Assembly: GCA_041752455.1 (NCBI GenBank)
Contig: JBGSWL010000048.1
Location: 1-20,019 of the forward strand
From: JBGSWL01 sp041752455
Lineage (GTDB): Bacteria > Pseudomonadota > Alphaproteobacteria > Rhizobiales > Rhizobiaceae
Reading direction: 5' to 3'
Length of the DNA stretch: 20,019 nt
Shown piece after piece: positions 7,076-15,930 of this stretch. The notes under the pieces are model-generated. The model was not told the origin of the DNA. It saw only the letters and a list, made by a program, of their open reading frames with translations, and made no database searches. A program made the translations under genes and the position numbers. Numbering within the stretch: position 1 is the stretch's first letter; the number at the start of each line of letters is the position of its first letter.

Positions 7076-8872
7076 TCAGAACGCGTCGTGCGGGATCGCC
7101 ATCATCGAATCCGCGCCGGTCGAAATCCGCGCCAGATGCGCAGATGTCTCCGGCATCACGCGCTCGAAGAAGAACCGCGCCGTTGCCAGCTTGTTGTCGA
7201 GATAACGTGCATCGCCATTGGCGCCCGCCGCAAGCTTTTCCTGTGCAGCCTTGGCTTGCAGGCCCCACATGTAACCAAGCGCCACAAGACCGAAGAGGTG
7301 CATGTAGTCGTGGCTGCCGGCACCTGCATTGTCCGGTTTGGCCATTGCGTTCTGCACGAACCACATCGTCGCCTGCTGCAGGTCGTTGAGGCCCTTCTTG
7401 AGGTGCTTGGTGTAGAACGACAGCGCTTCGTTGCCGCGGTTTTCCTCGCAGAAGCCACCGACTTCTGCAAAAAACGCCTGGATCGCGCGCCCCCCGTTCA
7501 TCGGCAGTTTGCGGCCGACAAGGTCGAGCGCCTGAATGCCGTTGGCGCCCTCATAGATCATGGCAATGCGCGCATCGCGCACATACTGACTCATGCCCCA
7601 TTCCTCGATGTAGCCGTGGCCGCCATACATCTGCTGGGCCATGACCGCATGCTCGAAACCCTTGTCAGTGAGCACGCCTTTGATGACCGGGGTCAAAAGG
7701 CCCATCATCTCCTCGGAAAGGTCGCGCTCTTTCTCGTCCTCGCCGCGGTGCGCAACGTCGGATTTCAAGGCCGCCCACAGGGCAAACGCGCGACCCGCCT
7801 CGTTGAAGGCGCGGATCGTCATCAGGTTGCGACGCACATCCGGGTGGACGATGATCGGGTCAGCCTTCTTTTCGGGGAACTTGACACCGGACAGCGAGCG
7901 GCCTTGGACGCGTTCCTTGGCGTAGATGACGGCGTTCTGGTAGGCGATTTCGCCCATGGCGAGACCCTGCAGGCCGACACCGAGCCGCGCTTCGTTCATC
8001 ATCACGAACATCGCCTTGAGGCCCTTGTGCTCCTCGCCGATGAGGTAGCCGGTCGCCTCGTCATAGTTCATGACGCAGGTCGCGTTCCCATGGATGCCCA
8101 TCTTCTCTTCGATGGAGCCGCACGACACGCCGTTCTTTGCGCCAACCGTGCCGTCTGCCTCGACGATGAACTTCGGCACGATGAAGAGCGATATCCCCTT
8201 CACACCCTCCGGTGCGCCTTCGATGCGCGCCAGAACCAGGTGGATGATGTTTTCGGCCATGTCGTGCTCACCGGCCGAGATGAAGATCTTCTGACCGGAA
8301 ATCTTGTGGGAGCCGTCACCCTGCGGCACCGCCTTTGTGCGGAGCAGCCCGAGGTCCGTACCGCAATGCGGCTCGGTCAGATTCATCGTGCCGGTCCAGG
8401 CACCTTCGCACATCTTGGGCAGGAACAAGGCCTTCTGCTCGGCTGAACCATGCACATAGATCGCCGCCATCGCGCCCTGCGTCAGGCCGGGATACATCAT
8501 CAACGCCATGTTGGCTGACGAGAAATATTCACCGACTGCCGTGTGCAACGTGTACGGCAAGCCCTGACCGCCATATTCCGGATCGAAGGCAAGACCCATC
8601 CAGCCACCGGCCTTGAATTGCTCGTAAGCATCGCGGAAACCTTCGGGTGTGGTCACCGAACCGTCCGGGTGGCGTATGCAACCCTGCTGGTCGCCAACCT
8701 GGTTGAGCGGGAAGAACACTTCCTCGGCAAACCGCGCACCTTCGCGCAAGACCGCCTCTACAATGTCGGGCGTCGCATCCGCAAAGCCGGGCAGGTTGTT
8801 GAATTTCTCGTATTTCAGGACGTCGTTGAGAATGAACAGCGTGTCTTCGACGGGCGCGGTGTAGCTCGGCAT
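7076..8872 (-). CDS. Acyl-CoA dehydrogenase (FAD-dependent, about 600-residue subfamily)
   Basis: The 598-residue enzyme oxidises acyl-CoA to trans-2-enoyl-CoA, passing electrons from FAD to an electron-transfer flavoprotein. Standard motifs are present: MNLTEPHCGTDLG (about 164-175) near the flavin, the YGGHGYIEEW segment (416-425), and IYEGANGIQ, whose Glu441 matches the catalytic base of the family. It carries a longer C-terminal part than the 380-residue enzymes, as in the subfamily containing DmdC, the methylmercaptopropionyl-CoA dehydrogenase, and other FadE-like enzymes; sequence alone does not fix the substrate. The start ATG follows GGAGGAGG. The gene is the first enzyme of the operon, behind a 30-bp palindrome likely to be a regulator site. 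An antisense open frame covering most of it is a codon-bias artefact. Confidence 0.94.
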   Translation of the reverse strand: MPSYTAPVEDTLFILNDVLKYEKFNNLPGFADATPDIVEAVLREGARFAEEVFFPLNQVGDQQGCIRHPDGSVTTPEGFRDAYEQFKAGGWMGLAFDPEYGGQGLPYTLHTAVGEYFSSANMALMMYPGLTQGAMAAIYVHGSAEQKALFLPKMCEGAWTGTMNLTEPHCGTDLGLLRTKAVPQGDGSHKISGQKIFISAGEHDMAENIIHLVLARIEGAPEGVKGISLFIVPKFIVEADGTVGAKNGVSCGSIEEKMGIHGNATCVMNYDEATGYLIGEEHKGLKAMFVMMNEARLGVGLQGLAMGEIAYQNAVIYAKERVQGRSLSGVKFPEKKADPIIVHPDVRRNLMTIRAFNEAGRAFALWAALKSDVAHRGEDEKERDLSEEMMGLLTPVIKGVLTDKGFEHAVMAQQMYGGHGYIEEWGMSQYVRDARIAMIYEGANGIQALDLVGRKLPMNGGRAIQAFFAEVGGFCEENRGNEALSFYTKHLKKGLNDLQQATMWFVQNAMAKPDNAGAGSHDYMHLFGLVALGYMWGLQAKAAQEKLAAGANGDARYLDNKLATARFFFERVMPETSAHLARISTGADSMMAIPHDAF

Positions 8873-8941
8873 GGGGCCTCCTCCAGATGGTCGGGCGCAA
8901 CCGCACTCCACAGCCTGCGCCATTCATGACGGGGACTAACA

Positions 8942-8971
8942 AATTTTGACGTTTGCGTAAACGTCAAAATT
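8942..8971. promoter_or_regulatory. Palindromic operator, probable binding site of the MerR-family regulator
   Basis: A perfect 13-bp inverted repeat, AATTTTGACGTTT and AAACGTCAAAATT, flanks a 4-base spacer GCGT. It lies 70 bases upstream of the acyl-CoA dehydrogenase start and downstream of the regulator's terminator. The core with TTGACG and CGTCAA resembles sites reported for LiuR, the MerR-family regulator of branched-chain and fatty acid breakdown in proteobacteria. On the minus strand TTGACG could itself be the -35 box, with a weak -10 about 17 bases later. Binding by the neighbouring regulator is inferred. Confidence 0.75.
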
Positions 8972-9018
8972 GCGTGACCGTTCGTTCCGGTTCGTCAGAT
9001 GTCCACAAGTCAATGGAA

Positions 9019-9050
9019 AACGCCCCGAGTCATTGCTGGCTCGAGGCGTT
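9019..9050 (-). terminator. Intrinsic terminator after the MerR-family gene
   Basis: On the minus strand AACGCCTCGAG and CTCGGGGCGTT form an 11-bp stem with one G-T pair, followed by TTTTCC. It starts about 35 bases after the regulator's stop codon, so the regulator and the acyl-CoA dehydrogenase are probably transcribed from separate promoters. Confidence 0.75.
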
Positions 9051-9084
9051 GAATTGATATGGAAAGATTGGAGACTTGGCCGGT

Positions 9085-9501
9085 TCAGCCCTTGGTGTTT
9101 GCAATCATGACGCGCAGCTTCTCCACCGTCCCCTCAAGTTCGGTGATTGCCGCATCGATCTTGGCACGCTCATTCTTGAGGATACCGAGCTGCACCTCAC
9201 CCTTTTCAACCGAGACTTCCATCTGCCGGATGTTGTTGCCGCTCGGATCGTACAGTTCGAGGATTTCCCGAATGTCCGTCAGCGAAAAACCGACGCGCTT
9301 GCCAAGCAAGATGATCCGGAGACGGGCTCGGTCAGCCCGGGAGTAAAGGCGTGTATTGCCGACACGGCGTGGAGAGATGAGGCCCTTGTCCTCGTAGAAC
9401 CTGAGGGTGCGCAGGGTCACGTCGAATTCTGACGCAAGTTCACCGATCCGATAAGCGCGGTCACCTTCGAAATCGTGCAATTCAGCTTTCAAATTGATCA
9501 T
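9085..9501 (-). CDS. MerR-family transcriptional regulator (LiuR-like)
   Basis: The 138-residue protein has an N-terminal winged helix-turn-helix of the MerR family: YRIGELASEFDVTLRTLRFYEDKG (about 17-40) followed by GLISPRR and NTRLYSRAD. A coiled coil for dimer formation fills the C-terminal half. There is no cysteine, so it is not a metal or redox sensor of the MerR/SoxR kind. Position upstream of acyl-CoA degradation genes, and the palindrome between, point to control of that operon, perhaps responding to an acyl-CoA as LiuR does. The start used is the ATG at 9501; an in-frame TTG at 9516 with a poor ribosome site would add five residues. A terminator follows the stop. Family assignment is firm; LiuR-like function is inferred from context. 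Confidence 0.85.
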   Translation of the reverse strand: MINLKAELHDFEGDRAYRIGELASEFDVTLRTLRFYEDKGLISPRRVGNTRLYSRADRARLRIILLGKRVGFSLTDIREILELYDPSGNNIRQMEVSVEKGEVQLGILKNERAKIDAAITELEGTVEKLRVMIANTKG

Positions 9502-9881
9502 GGGTATCTCATGCAATCGTCTGATTTCAGCGGTGCATCTGGCATCGACATCGAATCGACCGAGCCCCGCGACGCTCCTTCGCGTCGTTTTGAACCCAGT
9601 CAGATCAAAGCGGCAGCCCCCACCGTGAGACCGGCATTACGGTTTCATCATCGCCACTGACAAGTGACGTGGTGTTACGCGAGCGTTACATCCTTAGCAA
9701 CCTTGGATTTCAAAGGAGGGTCGTTGAGGCAAGCGCAGCAAAAGCACGGCGGTTAACGGGTTATTTACCCTGTTCGTAAAAAAGTTAACGCGAAGGACCG
9801 GTTGCTTCGCGGCCGGCTTATCTTGGTTGGTTCAACACCCATGCACCCGGACGCGGGGCAGGTTCAGGAAAGCGGCAACAC
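9502..9881. other. Divergent intergenic region between the MerR-family gene and podJ
   Basis: These 380 bases hold no convincing gene. They must contain the promoters of two divergent genes. A small hairpin (CGACGC, loop, GCGTCG; 9570-9587) followed by TTTT is present but has no gene to terminate on the plus strand. A TTAA-N7-TTTA motif (9753-9767) resembles the CtrA consensus TTAA-N7-TTAA, and another GTTAAC stands at 9784-9789. Neither promoter can be placed with confidence. Confidence 0.45.
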
Positions 9882-12800
9882 ATGCGCAACCGTTCACAGA
9901 CTTCGGAACGCGATGGCACAACTGGCGATACTTTGAAACGGTTGCATGATGCCCTTGGCGCACTGGAGGCCAGGGTTGGAACCCGAGCACCGCAGCCTTC
10001 GCCGCAGCCGCGTATCGGAGAGGCCGAAGCGATCAGGGCGCGGATGGCAGCACTGGACGGTGAAGCAAAGCGCACAGGACAGTTGCGCGACGAGCTTTCG
10101 CGGCTGCGCCGTGACGTGGACCGGCAAATGGATGCCCCCGTGGCCGGATTTGACGAGATCCGCAATGAACTTCGTGCGATGCGCGCCGGCTCGGGCGATG
10201 TCGGCATTCTGCGCTCCGAGATCGAGCAGCTGAAGGGCGTTGTCACATCGTTGGCGCGCGAAGAATCGATCCGCGAACTCAACGACCGCTGGTCGGTGAT
10301 CGAACGCGAAATCGCCGGCATGCCGGATGCCATCGGCAATTCGCTTGGAAATACACTTGGTCATAAGCTCAGCAACCAGCTGGGAGCGACGTTGGGTGCC
10401 AGCCTGGCCGAAAAGCTTGCCACCCACGATGACCTTGTCGAGCTGGCAGGGCGGCTGGATACGGTCCATGAAGCGGTTCGGCGGCTGCCCGACCACTGGC
10501 ACACAGGCGAGATCGAAAACCAGTTGCGGATGCTGGCCACGGCTGTTGAACATCTCGCCGGCCAGTCCATGCAGCCGACAACGGTGCAGCTGGATACCGT
10601 CGAGGATCGCCTTGATGAGATCAGCCGCGCCATCGCAACGCTCTCGATCCCTGTTGCTCCGGCGGTTCCCGCCGTTGGTATCGACGCCATCGAGCGGTTG
10701 GAGGCCCGTATGGCCGCCCTTGGTCGACAGATCGACGATGGTCGTCAGCCGGTGGAATTTCCGCAAATACCCGACTATCGCGACCACCTGAACGCGATCA
10801 TGGCGCGGATCGAGCACATTGCGAAATCCGATGCCAAGCGCAACGAAGCGCCGGCCGTGGCGGGCTTTCCGACGGAATTGATGGACGGCTTTGCCGGACG
10901 GCTCGACGATATCGCGCTCGCCGTTGAAGAAATCGCCCATATGCAGAACAAGGGCGAGGGTGTCGATGCCGGTATCATGCTGGCCGATCTGGAAGATCGC
11001 TTCGAAGCGATCGCCGCAAGGCTTTCCGCCGGTACGGAAACCGCCCGCCGCACAACTGAAGTCGCGCTAACCTCGCTTGACTCCCGCATGGAAGAACTGG
11101 CCCGTCGCATCGACGAGACGGGACGCGAGCAGCAGGCGGTTCCGTCCATCGCCAACCTTGAGGAACGGCTTGAGGAAATCGCCGCCATGCTGTCGTCGGG
11201 TCCTGCCCCTCACGCATCCACGCCGGGGTTTGATCTTGAAAGGCTCGAACAGCGCCTCGAGCAACTGGCGAGCGGGATTGCCCCGGTCACACATCAGGCG
11301 ATTGACGAGGAAGCGATCATTGCTGCGGCTCGCTCTGCCGCCGAAGAGGTGGTGGCACGGGTAAAGGCCGGCGGGCTCGACATGCCGGATGCACTCGCTG
11401 ATCTGACTGACGATCTGCGCGCGCTCGAAGACCTCGCCCGCGACACGGACACCCGCAACAGCCGGACCTTCGAGGCCATCCATGACACGCTCCTGAAGGT
11501 TGTCGATCATCTCGCCAGCCTCGAGGACAGCGTATCCGGCATGCGTGCCCCAGCGGCGATGAATGCGCCGGCGATGGCCGCACCTGCTTTCGCGGCGCCT
11601 CGCATGGATGCGCCGAGGTTCAGCGAAACTGCCCGGCCTGTTGTCGACCGGTCGGATGACTTTTCCCCCGAGCCGGCCAAGGTCATGCCAGCGGCAAAGG
11701 TGCAGGTCGCCGATGCCCCGTCGATCGAGACCGAACTCATGGCGGCGATTCGCCATACATCGGCAACGCCGACCCCGGCGGAGGCCGCCGCCAATGCGGC
11801 GTTTGCAGCGCTGCATGTCGCAGGCACGACCGAGCGTTCCGAAGCTTTCGCCAAGCCTAAGCGCAAGGCATCCATTCTTGAGGCGGTCACGCGCCGCTTG
11901 TCGCGCAACGCGGCACCGGCAAACGCAACGGAGGCAGCGCAAACGACTGCCAACATGGCGCACGATCCGCGTGAGGTGCCGGTCACCGACGATTTGCCGA
12001 TCGAGCCCGGTGCCGACCAGATGGCGCTCGCCGATATCATGGCGCGTGTACGTGCCGAACGTGCAGCGCCGCGCAACCAGTCCGAAGACCCCTCCGCCAA
12101 AGGCTCCGGCGTTTCAGACAGCGATGTCGGTCGCTCCGACTTCATCGCGGCTGCACGGCGCGCTGCAAAGGCCGCAGCCGCGGATGCATCGATCGGTGAT
12201 CGTGCGTCAGGTCGTGGCAAAGCCAACCGTGGCAAGACTGCCGCAGGCGCGCCGCCCAGCGGGCGCAAGTTTTCGATCGGCCGCAAGCCGCTGCTGATGG
12301 GCGCCGGCGCGATCCTTCTGGCTTTGCTTGCCTTGCCATTGGTCCGCGGCTTCCTGGCACCGGCTCCGATCCAGACGAGCCTTGAAACATCTGCCCCGGC
12401 TGCCATTATTGAGCAGGCGCCGAGCATTGCCGCGGTCACACCCGATACGCCTCGTCTTGCAGTCGACAGCGAAGCGCCCGAGGCGGCGATGTCGGCCCCG
12501 ATGTCCGCCGAAACCGACCTGACAACCGGAGCCCCTGCCGTTGAAAGCGACGCTGCATCCGAGGCCAGTCTCGCGGTTGCTCCGGAATCCACCATCGATC
12601 AGGGCCTTGAGGAGGTGCCGGAAGCGGCAGGTCCTGCTGCCTTGCGTGAAGCAGCAGCAGCGGGCGACCCGCTCGCGCTCTATGTGGTTGCTGAGAACCT
12701 GACGGCAGGCACCAATGGCAATGCCGCCGGCGACCTCGGTGCGGCACTCACCTGGTATGAGCGCTCGGCCGAACTCGGGTTTGCCCCGGCCCAATACCGC

Positions 12801-13496
12801 GCCGGCAACTTCCATGAGAAGGGCTTCGGCACGCCGCGTGATGTGGAGACCGCCAAGACCTGGTACCAGTTGGCCGCCGAACAGGGCAACGCCAGCGCCA
12901 TGCACAATCTGGCCGTGCTGTTTGCCTCTGGCGTAGACGGTCAGCCGGATTACGATTCGGCAGCGCGCTGGTTCATGAGTGCCGCGGAACTCGGCGTCCG
13001 CGACAGCCAGTTCAACCTCGGCATCTTGGCAGCAAAGGGTGAAGGCACAGCGCAGGATCTGGCCGAATCCTACAAATGGTTTGCGCTTGCCGCAAAGAGC
13101 GGTGACACTGACGCTGCCGCCAAGCGCGATGAAGTGGCAGCCGTGCTTCGCCCCGATCAGCTGGAAATGGCGCGCGGCGCTGTCGAACTGTGGCGCGTCA
13201 AGCCGATTGCGCAAGACGTCAACACCGTCACCGTTCCAGACGAATGGCGCACCGACAGTGCCCGCACGGCTTCGGCTCCGCCGCTATCACCGGAAGACAT
13301 GAAGAAAGCCGTGAGCAACATCCAGGCCATCCTCAATGCAAACGGCTACGACGCCGGCTCGGTCGATGGTGTGATGGGTCAGAAAACCCGCGACGCGATC
13401 CGCGCCTTCCAAGCGGAGAACGGTCTTCCAGTGACGGGCGATGTCGATCAGGCCCTTGGCGAAAAACTGCTCGAATTGGCAAAGAAAGCCCCTTGA
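9882..13496 (+). CDS. podJ: PodJ-like polarity protein with SEL1 repeats and peptidoglycan-binding domain
   Basis: This 1204-residue protein has the layout of PodJ, the pole-organising scaffold of alphaproteobacteria. Residues 1 to about 540 are charged and rich in heptad-like Leu/Ile/Glu/Arg runs, consistent with long cytoplasmic coiled coils. An Ala/Pro-rich low-complexity linker follows (about 540-800). One membrane segment (about 804-825, with LLMGAGAILLALLALPLV) separates it from a periplasmic part. There, SEL1/TPR-like repeats span about 921-1075 (WYERSAELGFAPAQYRAG and similar units), and a peptidoglycan-binding type 1 domain closes the protein (about 1140-1200, with LNANGYDAGSVDGVMGQKT). 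The start ATG follows AGGAAAG. In Caulobacter and Agrobacterium, PodJ localises polar factors and affects division and pole growth; that role is transferred by architecture. The downstream TauE/SafE and TIGR02186 genes match rhizobial gene order as I recall it. Confidence 0.85.
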   Translation: MRNRSQTSERDGTTGDTLKRLHDALGALEARVGTRAPQPSPQPRIGEAEAIRARMAALDGEAKRTGQLRDELSRLRRDVDRQMDAPVAGFDEIRNELRAMRAGSGDVGILRSEIEQLKGVVTSLAREESIRELNDRWSVIEREIAGMPDAIGNSLGNTLGHKLSNQLGATLGASLAEKLATHDDLVELAGRLDTVHEAVRRLPDHWHTGEIENQLRMLATAVEHLAGQSMQPTTVQLDTVEDRLDEISRAIATLSIPVAPAVPAVGIDAIERLEARMAALGRQIDDGRQPVEFPQIPDYRDHLNAIMARIEHIAKSDAKRNEAPAVAGFPTELMDGFAGRLDDIALAVEEIAHMQNKGEGVDAGIMLADLEDRFEAIAARLSAGTETARRTTEVALTSLDSRMEELARRIDETGREQQAVPSIANLEERLEEIAAMLSSGPAPHASTPGFDLERLEQRLEQLASGIAPVTHQAIDEEAIIAAARSAAEEVVARVKAGGLDMPDALADLTDDLRALEDLARDTDTRNSRTFEAIHDTLLKVVDHLASLEDSVSGMRAPAAMNAPAMAAPAFAAPRMDAPRFSETARPVVDRSDDFSPEPAKVMPAAKVQVADAPSIETELMAAIRHTSATPTPAEAAANAAFAALHVAGTTERSEAFAKPKRKASILEAVTRRLSRNAAPANATEAAQTTANMAHDPREVPVTDDLPIEPGADQMALADIMARVRAERAAPRNQSEDPSAKGSGVSDSDVGRSDFIAAARRAAKAAAADASIGDRASGRGKANRGKTAAGAPPSGRKFSIGRKPLLMGAGAILLALLALPLVRGFLAPAPIQTSLETSAPAAIIEQAPSIAAVTPDTPRLAVDSEAPEAAMSAPMSAETDLTTGAPAVESDAASEASLAVAPESTIDQGLEEVPEAAGPAALREAAAAGDPLALYVVAENLTAGTNGNAAGDLGAALTWYERSAELGFAPAQYRAGNFHEKGFGTPRDVETAKTWYQLAAEQGNASAMHNLAVLFASGVDGQPDYDSAARWFMSAAELGVRDSQFNLGILAAKGEGTAQDLAESYKWFALAAKSGDTDAAAKRDEVAAVLRPDQLEMARGAVELWRVKPIAQDVNTVTVPDEWRTDSARTASAPPLSPEDMKKAVSNIQAILNANGYDAGSVDGVMGQKTRDAIRAFQAENGLPVTGDVDQALGEKLLELAKKAP

Positions 13497-13622
13497 ACAC
13501 ACAAATTGCACTGACGTCATCGGCACTTCGCATTTGACTTGCAAGGATTGGCGGGCGCAAGAAAGACCGGCGTTGCCCGGCAGACAACCGCGGCGCGTGT
13601 TTGGCTGAACCCGGAGTGACGC

Positions 13623-14546
13623 GTGGCCTTTTACCTGCCGATTGCCGAAATGTCGGCAAATCTCCTGGTCCTTTTGGCCATGGGTGCGGCGGTCGGCTTC
13701 CTGTCGGGCATGTTCGGCGTCGGCGGCGGATTTCTGATCACGCCGCTGCTGATCTTCTACAACATTCCTCCGGCGGTTGCGGTGGCGACCGGTGCAAACC
13801 AGATCGTTGCCTCGTCGGTCTCCGGTGTCCTCAGCCACATCAAGCGCAAGGGCGTTGATTTCAAGCTGGGCACCGTGCTGCTGCTCGGGGGCGTCGCCGG
13901 TTCTATGGTCGGCATCTGGATCTACACCAAGCTTCTGGCCATGGGCCAACTCGATCTGATCATCTCGGTTCTCTACGTCGTCTTTCTCGGCGCTGTCGGC
14001 GGCCTGATGCTCAATGAGAGCCTGCGGGCGATGCGCCGCGCCAAGGCAGGCACCCCACAATCGCTGCGCCGTCCCGGTCAGCACAACTGGGTCCACAAAC
14101 TGCCGTTCAAGATGCGCTTCAAGCAGTCGCGTCTCTACGTCAGCGTCATTCCCGTGCTGTTGCTTGGTGCTGTCATCGGAATGCTCGCCTCGATCATGGG
14201 CGTTGGCGGCGGGTTCATCATGGTTCCAGCGATGATCTATCTGCTCAAGGTTCCGACCAACGTCGTGATCGGCACTTCGCTGTTCCAGATCATCTTTGTC
14301 GCCGCGTTCACGACCGTGGTTCAGGCGGTCACCAACCAGACCGTGGATGTCGTGCTGGCGCTGCTGCTGATGATCGGCGGGGTTGCGGGGGCCCAGTACG
14401 GCGCCAAGGTCGGTCAGCGCATGCGCGGCGATCAGTTGCGCGCACTTCTGGCCCTTTTGGTTCTGGCGGTCGCGCTGCGCCTTGGCTATGCGCTGTTCGT
14501 GGCTCCGGATGATCTTTATACCCTCGGACCGGCGGCGCTGTCATGA
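13623..14546 (+). CDS. TauE/SafE-family membrane permease
   Basis: The 307-residue protein is a multi-pass membrane transporter of the TauE/SafE family, whose members export sulfite, sulfoacetate or related small anions. It shows the internal duplication of the family: GMFGVGGGFLITPLLI near residues 29-45 and SIMGVGGGFIMVPAMIY in the second half. About eight hydrophobic segments are visible, with a charged cytoplasmic stretch (about 130-165) between the halves. The start is GTG at 13623, behind GGAG. Its stop overlaps the next gene's start by 4 bases (ATGA), so translation of the TIGR02186 gene is probably coupled to it. The exported compound is not indicated by the sequence. Confidence 0.92.
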   Translation: MAFYLPIAEMSANLLVLLAMGAAVGFLSGMFGVGGGFLITPLLIFYNIPPAVAVATGANQIVASSVSGVLSHIKRKGVDFKLGTVLLLGGVAGSMVGIWIYTKLLAMGQLDLIISVLYVVFLGAVGGLMLNESLRAMRRAKAGTPQSLRRPGQHNWVHKLPFKMRFKQSRLYVSVIPVLLLGAVIGMLASIMGVGGGFIMVPAMIYLLKVPTNVVIGTSLFQIIFVAAFTTVVQAVTNQTVDVVLALLLMIGGVAGAQYGAKVGQRMRGDQLRALLALLVLAVALRLGYALFVAPDDLYTLGPAALS

Positions 14547-15406
14547 TGAGGCTGCTTCTGACCACATATGTCGTGCTCGGTGCCCTGTGGGCTGTGCCGG
14601 CCGTGGCGCAGGAATCAGCACCCGCTGCCCCCGCCGCAGTCGAAGCGCCGGCCGAGCCGTTGCCGCCGCCGCCGGTTGCCGTCGAGCCCCAGCGTCTTCC
14701 CGAACGCATCGAGATCGGTCTCTCCAAGGAAACCGTCGAGATCACCAGCAACTTTTCCGGCGAAGCGTTGACGATTTTCGGCGCCGTCGACAATGCCGAT
14801 CCGCTGATCCAGCGGCAGGGGCGCTACGATATTTTCCTGATCCTCGAGGGACCGACCGCCGATCTGGTCGCCCGCCGCAAGGGGCGGGTCTTTGGCGTCT
14901 GGATGACGGTCGAAAACCAGCCCTTCGACAATCTGCCGCTGTCGTACCTGATCGCCTCGACGCGACTGCCGCAGGACATCACCAACCTCAATGCGCTGGC
15001 ACGCCTGTCGCTTGGCGTCGGCCAGATCCGGATTCAGCCGGACAGGGACAAGCCGCAGTCGCCGCAACTGGATGAATTCATTGCGCAGGTGCGTGCCTTG
15101 AAGGAACGGACCGGGCTTTATGCGGAATTCACCAGCGGCGTGCGCTTTGTCTCCCAGTCGCTGTTTCGCGCCGAACTGCGCCTTCCCACCAATGTGCCGC
15201 TCGGCAATCACCGTGCGCGCGCCTATCTGTTCCGCTCCGGCGAACTTGTCGCCCAGACCGAGGCACCGCTTCGGATTGCAAAAGCCGGCCTTGAATTCCA
15301 GATTTCCGCCTTTGCGCGAAACCAGTCGCTCGCCTATGGCTTGTTATCAGTCTTGGCGGCGTTCGTGATCGGCTGGCTCGGCCGCATCCTGTTCCGCCGG
15401 GATTGA
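14543..15406 (+). CDS. TIGR02186-family membrane-anchored periplasmic protein
   Basis: The 287-residue product has a signal peptide (ending near AVPAVAQ), a Pro/Ala-rich stretch at about 27-52, a beta-rich body and a single C-terminal membrane segment (about 264-283) with a short basic end, RRD. It therefore sits in the periplasm, anchored by its C-terminus. This pattern, together with overlap with an upstream TauE/SafE gene, fits the TIGR02186 family of unknown function found mainly in alphaproteobacteria. The ATGA overlap with the permease strongly suggests that the two act together, perhaps as an accessory subunit. A second ATG three bases downstream could also be used. No enzymatic motif is visible. 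Confidence 0.85.
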   Translation: MMRLLLTTYVVLGALWAVPAVAQESAPAAPAAVEAPAEPLPPPPVAVEPQRLPERIEIGLSKETVEITSNFSGEALTIFGAVDNADPLIQRQGRYDIFLILEGPTADLVARRKGRVFGVWMTVENQPFDNLPLSYLIASTRLPQDITNLNALARLSLGVGQIRIQPDRDKPQSPQLDEFIAQVRALKERTGLYAEFTSGVRFVSQSLFRAELRLPTNVPLGNHRARAYLFRSGELVAQTEAPLRIAKAGLEFQISAFARNQSLAYGLLSVLAAFVIGWLGRILFRRD

Positions 15407-15454
15407 ACGGCTTGCGCCTGTCAGTAGCCGGCAAACAAGAGTGCAAAAACACAA

Positions 15455-15919
15455 GTGAAGAACAAGAAAACCGCCGTGAATGAAGACCGCAAGACTGGAT
15501 GGGCGCTGGCAATTGCCGGGTTCCTGCCTTTTGCCGCCGGAACGCTGGCGGCTTATTTGCCGTTGGAGCCGATCCTTGCCGCGCGCATTGGCTTTGCGAC
15601 AATGGCCTATGGCGCGGTTATCCTTTCGTTTCTCGGCGGCATTCGCTGGGGGTTGGCGCTGACGGGTCAGCCCGGCCCCGTGATGGCGCGCGACCTCGGT
15701 CTGTCGGTGTTTCCGTCACTCTGGGGCTGGGCAGCATTTCTTCTGGGAGGCATGGGCGGCGTATTGATGCTGGCGCTCGGCTTTGCCGCGATGGGAGCGT
15801 GGGACCATGGCCTCGCCGAGGACCCGCGCGTGTCCGCCTGGTTCGTCACCTTGCGGCGCGTCTTGTCGGTTCTCGTCACCGGCTCCATGCTTGCCATTGC
15901 AGCGTCGTTTGCCGTCTGA
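15455..15919 (+). CDS. DUF3429-family small membrane protein
   Basis: The 154-residue protein has four or five hydrophobic segments and conserved features of DUF3429: a GFLPFAAG segment in the first helix, then FLGGIRWGLAL near residues 59-69. Its function is unknown. The start is uncertain: the GTG at 15455 has a weak ribosome site, and a second in-frame GTG at 15476 would remove seven charged residues without touching the membrane segments. It follows the TIGR02186 gene by 48 bases on the same strand and may belong to the same transcript. It converges with pdeM, with only 11 bases between the stops. Confidence 0.82.
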   Translation: MKNKKTAVNEDRKTGWALAIAGFLPFAAGTLAAYLPLEPILAARIGFATMAYGAVILSFLGGIRWGLALTGQPGPVMARDLGLSVFPSLWGWAAFLLGGMGGVLMLALGFAAMGAWDHGLAEDPRVSAWFVTLRRVLSVLVTGSMLAIAASFAV

Positions 15920-15930
15920 CCGGCAACCGA

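Noticed and set aside
6908..8446. Plus-strand open frame of about 512 codons opposite the acyl-CoA dehydrogenase
   Set aside because: It runs antisense to a gene with full family motifs, begins inside the repeat region, and its translation is low-complexity and His/Arg/Asp-rich, as expected for the mirror of a GC-rich codon pattern.
9894..10940. Minus-strand open frame of 348 codons opposite the podJ N-terminus
   Set aside because: The coiled-coil coding sequence leaves the opposite strand open by codon bias; no domain is visible and the composition is atypical.
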